Part shown: piece by piece, positions 58,619 to 64,000 of the stretch
How positions within the stretch are numbered: position 1 is the first letter of the stretch
Layout: every line of letters starts with the position of its first letter
Assembly (NCBI GenBank): GCA_905116865.2
Contig: CAJHNH020008571.1
Location: forward strand, 42,501 to 106,500
Direction: 5' to 3'
Source: Candidula unifasciata
Lineage: Eukaryota; Mollusca; Gastropoda; Stylommatophora; Geomitridae
Length of the DNA stretch: 64,000 nt
Program-made: the position numbers and the translations under genes
The notes under the pieces: model-generated
Database searches by the model: none
Seen by the model: only the letters and a program-made list of their open reading frames with translations
What the model was told of the DNA's origin: nothing

Positions 58619-60295
58619 CTCCGCTAAGACCGGTCCCAAGCCCGGCTGTAAAAGGAGGAGGGTCTGGCTGAACCTGAGTGCTTCATGCGTCTCCGGAAGT
58701 AGTGGGTAACCGTGAATCAGCCAGACGGCCTGCATGGAGGCCGCAAGGATGCAGCCCCTCCACCATGCAAAGGCACAACAGGCCAATCACCTGTTTGCCT
58801 TAAACCACGATTACAAGTTACTACAGAGAGAAAACCGGATGGATCTTAACGGCGACGAACTGGCATGGCTTACGGACTACGATTTATGGAACATGGAATA
58901 TAAGATGCATTAACGGAAAGGAAAACGAGTTAGTAGGGGAGATGAGGAAAGCAAAATTAGGAGTCTTGGCTCTGACTGAAACCAAGAAAAAGGAGCAAGG
59001 AATCACAGATCACGATGGAAGTATGCTGCTCTACAGTGGTGTCCCTATGACGGAGAGAGCCAAGGGAGGTGTTGGCTGTATTGTGGCCAGGAATCAAGTT
59101 AGTAACATCAAGGGATGGAAATTCACATCAGAGCGAATAATGGTGTTAGATCTGAAAGAAGAAGATAAAATTGTCAATTTTGTCATTGTGTACGGGCCAA
59201 ATGAAGATGAGCGAGTAGATGTTAAAGAAGAATTCTTTGAACTGCTCCAAAAGACCATAGATGACTGTCACGATGAAATAATCCTCCTAGGAGATCTAAA
59301 TGCCAGAGTAGGAAATGATCACTCTAGATGGGGTGGAGTGATCGGGAGATATGGTGAAGATGTTTTGAATGATAATGGCAAGCGATTTCTCAGATTCTGC
59401 AGGGAACAGAACCTTGTCATTACAAACACAAAATTCCCCCACAAGCGTATACATGCATACACAAGATGTGAACCTTCAAAGAATGAAAAATTCATCCTTG
59501 ACTACGCCATAGTTAGGAAAAGTTCATTCAAGTTTGTGAGAGATGCCAGAGTCATGAGAGGACCAGAGATTGGAAGTGACCACTATCTGGTCACAATAAA
59601 GAGAACAACTGAAAGAACTGCTCCAACAAGGCAACACCGACAACTATGCAAGAAACCAAGAAACCAAGAAGGGATGAGGATTAAAGCATACAAGCTAAGA
59701 GAGCCAGATATTAAGGCTAGATACCAGGAGCTTATAGTAAAAGCAATAGGAACTGAAGAAGAACCATCAGAGGACACTGAAACTCTCTGGTGCAGATTCA
59801 AGAATATCCTCACAGCAGCTGCAGTAGAAGCATGTGGTGAAGTCCCAAGTAGAAGGCGGGGACACAGGACACCTTGGTGGACAGAAGAAGTCAAATTGAA
59901 AATAGGAGAAAAGAAAAGGGCATGGAAGCAATACCTGGCAGCCAGGAACACAGCTGAAGAAATAGAAAAATATAAACAATATGTGGCACTCAGAACAGAG
60001 ACCAAAAATATTGTGCTTAAAGCAAAACAGAAATCATGGGAAGAGTTTGGAGAAAAGTTGGAAAAGAATGCAAGAGAAAACCAAAAACTGTTCTACAAGA
60101 CCCTTAAGAACACGAGGAAGGAGAAAGAGTGCCCACTTAAATTCATAAAAGACAAGGAAGGGGCTCTGCTTACTTCTACAAATGATATCATGGGCAGATG
60201 GAAAGAATACTTCTCAGAGCTCCTCGGCGCTGAGGGAAGTCATGACCCAGAAATAATAGACCTCACTGCTGAGAAGGAATTCAATCATGGGGAAG
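58619..60295 (+). mobile_element. RTE-type retrotransposon, copy 2, cut by an LTR element
   Basis: Starts 'CTCCGCTAAGACCGGTCCC', the same 5' end as copy 1 at 13786. It matches copy 1 through the endonuclease and into the start of the RT region, where it stops at 'CATGGGGAAG' and the LTR begins. The remaining 3' half is not in the window. It has the 76 bp that copy 1 lacks and keeps the Trp codon where copy 1 has a stop. Confidence 0.9.
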
Positions 60296-60303
60296 TGCAA
60301 TGA
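58804..60303 (+). pseudogene. RTE copy 2 endonuclease and linker, open but truncated
   Basis: A 453-codon frame from the ATG at 58942. The endonuclease motifs 'LALTETK', 'GVGCIVA', 'VYGPNED', 'LLGDLNARVG' and 'GSDHYLV' are present; as in copy 1 the first motif 'TWNIR' lies upstream of this ATG in the same open frame. The linker continues 'SWEEFGEKLEKNARENQ', 'FYKTLKNTRKEKECPLKFIK' and 'IMGRWKEYFSELLGAEGS', leading to the RT. Translation then passes two codons into the LTR and stops at 60303. No internal lesion seen, so this half looks younger or better preserved than copy 1. Confidence 0.87.
60291..60295 (+). repeat. Candidate 5-bp target duplication left of the LTR element
   Basis: GGAAG precedes the LTR. 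A matching GGAAG is expected beyond the other LTR, outside the window. Confidence 0.45.
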
Positions 60304-61018
60304 TCTCCATTGTGATTAATTGCTGGCTCGAATGAGTCACTGCATCTCTCCATTCACCGACTGACAAGAACGAAAAAACATGGACGCTTGCAGACGTTCA
60401 GAAGTTACACGTACTGTTTATTTTCACTCGCTGTTGTTGCAGTCAGTAAATGTCTATATACAACAATATCACTCATCAATGCTCCAAACAGTCAATCATA
60501 CCTTTGTAACATCGTCGAATACACACACAATTCAAAGAAAACACAGTAGCTCCCTCCATCCAGAACGACAGTCATTCACAGCTGGCCACCGTTTCCGTCA
60601 GCCGCTATTTTATGCCAGGTAGGCATTGGGAAATCACGCTATTCAGACGTCAACATTCTTCCGAACTTTCCACACGTACACCTTTCCCTTGGCCTAAACG
60701 AGACTGCCTCACAAACCTTTTCTTCGCTATTATATAGCCCTCTGATCTGTCCTGTTCTCGAATATTCTGGATAATTTCATTCTCACGAATTGTCGTGTCT
60801 GGTCCGTGATAATTCACATTTTCATGAATCCTGCCAGTCAACCTTCATGGTTTCACGTGAACAATCATGTTTCACATAAAACCTGACTTTCAGATGTCTC
60901 TCATGAAACTCAAGACATAAATCTCGTGTTATCTCAGTCAGTCAAACATTCGCCTTACATTTATTACTGACGTCATCTATCGGGCATAACTTAATGGGAA
61001 GAAAATGACTCACTACAT
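60296..61018 (-). repeat. 3' LTR of a gypsy-type retrotransposon, 723 bp
   Basis: Bounded by TG and CA: the plus strand starts TGCAATGATC and ends CACTACA. Its left edge coincides with the exact break in the RTE copy. Its right edge abuts a purine tract on the minus strand. This is the 3' LTR because all coding remnants lie to the right and read on minus. Confidence 0.85.
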
Positions 61019-61036
61019 TCTCCCCCACCCCAAAAA
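61019..61036 (-). other. Polypurine tract
   Basis: Minus strand 'TTTGGGGTGGGGGAGAA' lies immediately upstream of the LTR start TGTAGTGAG, where plus-strand DNA synthesis is primed in LTR elements. Confidence 0.8.
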
Positions 61037-61158
61037 AATGTTTTACATTTTCAATCAATCAGGTGTGAACATTTCACTGAACATCGTGATTCTAGACCTC
61101 TGTAGTGAATCATTTTCGACAAGTTCATTTCCAACCAAGTTCCCTTTTCCTCATTAGG

Positions 61159-61392
61159 TTAACAATTCAAACACTCTAAAATGCCATCTGTTGGGTCTTT
61201 GCACGACTGTGAATACCTTAATGGGATCCTCACCCCAGGCACTCCCCTTTTAGTGCGGAAGACCAATAATCTGGCTCCATAGGTATCCCCACCTAGTTCT
61301 AAAGTCGGTATACAACCGAACCCCTCTCCTGGCACCCCACGATCGGTGCGGAAGTCCAAAATCTTGGCTCTAAAACCGAAGTGTGACCCCAT
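61159..61392 (-). other. Small repeated open frame in the gypsy 3' noncoding region
   Basis: A 77-codon minus frame in which 'DFRTDRGVPGEGF' and 'VFRTKRGVPGVRI' form two imperfect copies of a 95-100 bp unit, each with 'GCACTCCCC'/'GGCACCCCA' DNA context. No known function; may be a tandem repeat and not a gene. Confidence 0.4.
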
Positions 61393-61794
61393 GAAGTCCC
61401 ACCCTCGCTATTCCCATTCATGAAAGCCCTCAACAATGGCTAAATCAGCAATGTATGGTTTTGTTCCCAAATATGTAAGGTACAAGATGTAGTTAATTAC
61501 CTTGTCTTCAGAAACTACAACATGTCTCATTACCACACATATTCAAATTAAATGCTACACCAATTCAATTCAGCATACTAGTAAATGTAACATTTTTTGG
61601 TGAGGTGTATTTTAACACTGAATGTTGTCTCCCTTTAATTTTGATTGTTTACTATATTATACCCGTTCAAATCAAAACATATATATTTTTCCAAGTTGTA
61701 AATTTATATAATACATTCATACAATAATACACTGTATACCCTTACATAAAATGATTTCAGTTAATACAAGTTGTAATAGCAGTTGCAACATATT

Positions 61795-62070
61795 CTACAA
61801 ACGTGACATGATATCTGGTAAATGATTGTCTGTTCCTTTGATGTGTTCAATGTTAAATTTGAATTGTGATATCAACAATGCCCATCTATATACCCTTGGA
61901 TTGCTATTGGCATCAATTGTTAATAATTTTGTCAACCCCAAGTTATCTGTTAAAATAGTGAATTCTTTTCCCAAAAGAAACTTCTGAAACTTTTTTAGAC
62001 TAATAACTAGTGCCAACGCTTCTCGTTCAAATGTGTTGTATTTTTGTTGAGTTTGGTTAAGTTTCTGTGA
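61795..62070 (-). pseudogene. Gypsy RNase H domain
   Basis: Motifs: 'SQKLNQTQQKYNTFEREALA' (catalytic Glu in EREALA), 'KKFQKFLLGKEFTILTDN' (catalytic Asp in TDN), 'YRWALLISQFKFNIEHIKG' and 'DNHLPDIMSRL' (terminal Asp). This is the standard RNase H order in Ty3/gypsy pol and looks intact from EREALA to the end. It would degrade the RNA strand during reverse transcription. The RT normally fused in front of it is absent; the upstream residues come from an unusual junction near 62060. Confidence 0.88.
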
Positions 62071-62250
62071 CATATACATTACATAAATTTGCATCAAGTA
62101 CATCATCATCTGACATCAATAGTGATCTTCTAAAATATGGTTTAAGCATGTTTTCATGAAAAAATTTTAGCTTTTCATCAATTTTGATTTAATAATCAAC
62201 ATCAGAAATCTTTCTTGTAACAACAAAAGGACCTGACCATTCTATACATA
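62060..62250 (-). pseudogene. Gypsy integrase C-terminal (GPY/F-type) motif
   Basis: Minus strand reads 'EWSGPFVVTRKISDVDY', a stop, then 'IKIDEKLKFFHENMLKPYF' and 'RRSLLMSDDD'. The GPF block followed by H-x-N-x-L-K is characteristic of the end of gypsy integrases. It overlaps the RNase H frame at 62060-62109, so the two are joined in the reverse of their normal order. Confidence 0.7.
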
Positions 62251-62341
62251 AATTGTCTGACTAATTAACAAACAAAAATTACAATTTTTTGATTTTATAC
62301 ACCCAAAATCTTTTTGTAAATTTTTCATGAATGTAACTATT

Positions 62342-63790
62342 TTATATTCTGTTTGTTTGATTGTGGATTTGACTGTGGCAATAAAGATTTGTAATCACCG
62401 AATGTGGAAAGTGTTTTGAATACATCATTTGTAAAAGTAATAGTTTCAGCAACAAAAGTGTTAGTAGTGTAGCACTTCTAAGAATTTGACAAGTTTTTGT
62501 AGTAACAAACAGTTGAGATTTGTAGCAATCTTTGTAAATAGGACTTATAGTCAGAAGAAGTTGTAGGATCTGGATGCTTTGGATAATACAGAATGAATCA
62601 AGATTGTATGTTTGGCATGTTATCAACAGAATTTGCCACATGGTAAGTAAGATGTATTGCATCAACCAAATGTAATTACTTGTATAGTATGAGGATTTTT
62701 CATGATGTTTTTTCTCTCTTGAGTTGTGGTCACCTTTTGATAAATTAATATTTTTAAATTTTTCATTATCTGCAACTGTTCTTGGTGTGTTCTTTCTTGC
62801 ATCACTATTTCTCAATTTTTCACTTTCATTCAGTATGGATGGTATGTTTTTACCACACAATGCATTGTCATTCATTTCTCTTGCATTCAGTACTTCTTTC
62901 ATATCATTATCTTTACCCTCAATGTTCTCATATTGTATTCCTTTCATACATTTATCTTTACACTCTGTATTCTCATTCCTTTCAATCTGCTTCTTTTTTG
63001 TACTGATACTTTCACTCATTCTTGCATGACTGATTGACTGCTCCTTATTCTTGGATGAGTCACTTTCATTCCCTTGCTTTCTTGCATTCACACTATGGCG
63101 AAGATCTTCATCACTGTTAATCATGTTTTCACTTACTGTTACATTCACACTATGGCAATACTCTTGATCACTGGTACTTGTGTTGTTATTTTCTTTCACT
63201 TCTTTGATGTTTTTTCTTTCCCACTGAAACATTTCTTGCTCAGACATTTCTTTCAAACCGTTTTCATTCCCCAAAATTAATCCTGCACATGGTGATGGTA
63301 ATACTGCAACTCTTATTCTTCTTTGTAAAAATGGAGTGTTAACATTGACAAAAGCTATCTTATATTTCTCAATCGTGCCTCCAAACGTTCGGCAACGAAT
63401 ATATTTGTTAATAATGTCTGTCGGTTTGATAAGATCTTTGTGGATACCTGAAATTGTGGCGCCCGTGTCTCTCAAAATGGTGGTTATTCTTCCATTTACA
63501 ATACCTCTGTATAATTTTAAGGTTTCCTGTGTATTTGTGGCTGAGTTGGCTTCTTGTACAGGTATATTATGGCCACATGGAAGGCTATCTTCTTCATGGA
63601 ACTGTTGACATACAGGGCAAGTTTCAACAGTTACTGCATTGGTCTCAAATGGTTCGGTGTCTGAATCTGAGTCTGACATTGCCTGTGATATGTTGGCTTC
63701 CTTAAATTTTCTTCTAAATAAACAGTCTTTTTTCACATGATTATAGCAACCACAATTGTAACATTTAATGGCATCTTTATACAATCTCAA
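62342..63790 (-). pseudogene. Gypsy Gag zinc knuckle and aspartic protease, with low-complexity tail
   Basis: A 482-codon minus frame. Near its start 'CYNCGCYNHVKKDC' is a CCHC zinc knuckle. A second Cys/His cluster ('CPVCQQFHEEDSLPCGH') follows. At about residues 105-115 'ILRDTGATISGIHKDL' is a retroviral-type aspartic protease site (DTGA). A Ser/Asn/Lys-rich region follows, and the last 110 residues are hydrophobic and repetitive, probably out-of-frame readthrough. RT would be expected next and is missing. Gag packages RNA and the protease matures the polyprotein. Broken. Confidence 0.82.
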
Positions 63791-64000
63791 CCTCTGTGTT
63801 TCTTCTATTAAACAGTTTGTCTACATAGTCTTTATAACCCGGATTTCTATCACACATTTTGTCGTTCGGATGAGATTTTTGACAATATTTGCAGTACATC
63901 ATTTGCCACTTTTTGTTGAACGTGGTTTTGTTTTTGTGTGGGTTTGCCCCTTGGTTGTATCTGCCTTTGTCATAACTGGCACTAGCTCCAGTTTCAATGT
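63780..64000 (-). pseudogene. Gypsy Gag, upstream part, continues beyond the window
   Basis: In another minus frame: 'KWQMMYCKYCQKSHPNDKMC' gives a Cys/His cluster (C-x2-C-x3-H-x5-C), then 'NPGYKDYVDKLFNRRNTEV'. It shifts frame near 63790 into the zinc-knuckle frame. Upstream Gag is off the window edge. Confidence 0.68.

Larger units (their letters stand above)
60296..64000 (-). mobile_element. Ty3/gypsy-type LTR retrotransposon, partial, running off the window
   Basis: From right to left on minus: Gag zinc-finger region, aspartic protease, a long low-complexity spacer, integrase C-terminal motif, RNase H, a noncoding region, purine tract and LTR. RT and the integrase core are missing, and the integrase end precedes RNase H, which reverses the usual pol order. 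The other LTR, primer-binding site and most of Gag lie beyond 64000. The element is defective. Confidence 0.85.

Overview
This is gene-poor, transposon-rich animal nuclear DNA. I find no convincing host gene, rRNA, functional tRNA or CRISPR array. The evidence is very dense simple repeats, several tRNA-derived SINE families, decayed LINE reverse transcriptases, Tigger, Mutator-like, piggyBac-like and Helitron DNA elements, and a Ty3/gypsy-type LTR element. Repeats of this general kind make me think of a mollusc, perhaps a heterobranch sea slug. That guess rests on memory of similar repeat-derived predicted proteins and is weak.

Layout. 0-12 kb: an RNase H remnant of a LINE, long GAA/GAAA and TTC arrays, and many SINE copies. 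12.4-17.9 kb: an old minus-strand LINE split by a nearly full-length RTE-type retrotransposon (13786-16939) with a 16-bp target-site duplication. 18-21 kb: simple repeats, two minisatellites and three SINEs. 21239-24969: a Tigger DNA transposon bounded by TA, with a decayed transposase. 25-41 kb: SINEs, five RT or RNase H fragments, and complementary GACA and TGTC arrays. At 40740-40927 a CpG-rich MITE sits inside a SINE with an exact 9-bp target duplication.

41-57 kb is a segmental duplication. Copy 1 (about 41.08-49.25 kb) and copy 2 (about 51.49-57.0 kb) run in the same order and orientation. Copy 1 carries a 2.46-kb Mutator-like element and a 115-bp piggyBac-like MITE that copy 2 lacks. 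Copy 2 has a 150-bp deletion and a local 78-bp tandem expansion. At the right end of copy 2 a Helitron (56997-58512) sits in a TA microsatellite, followed by a second RTE copy (58619-60295), which is cut by the LTR of a minus-strand gypsy element running off the window. The order of events can be read from the nesting.

No set of genes here works together as a host pathway. The mobile-element proteins are almost all broken. The most informative content is the nested insertion record, the paired duplication, the RTE endonuclease that starts upstream of any ATG in both copies, and the promoter-motif-rich MITE. Element classes were assigned by eye from motifs and ends. Percent identities were not computed.
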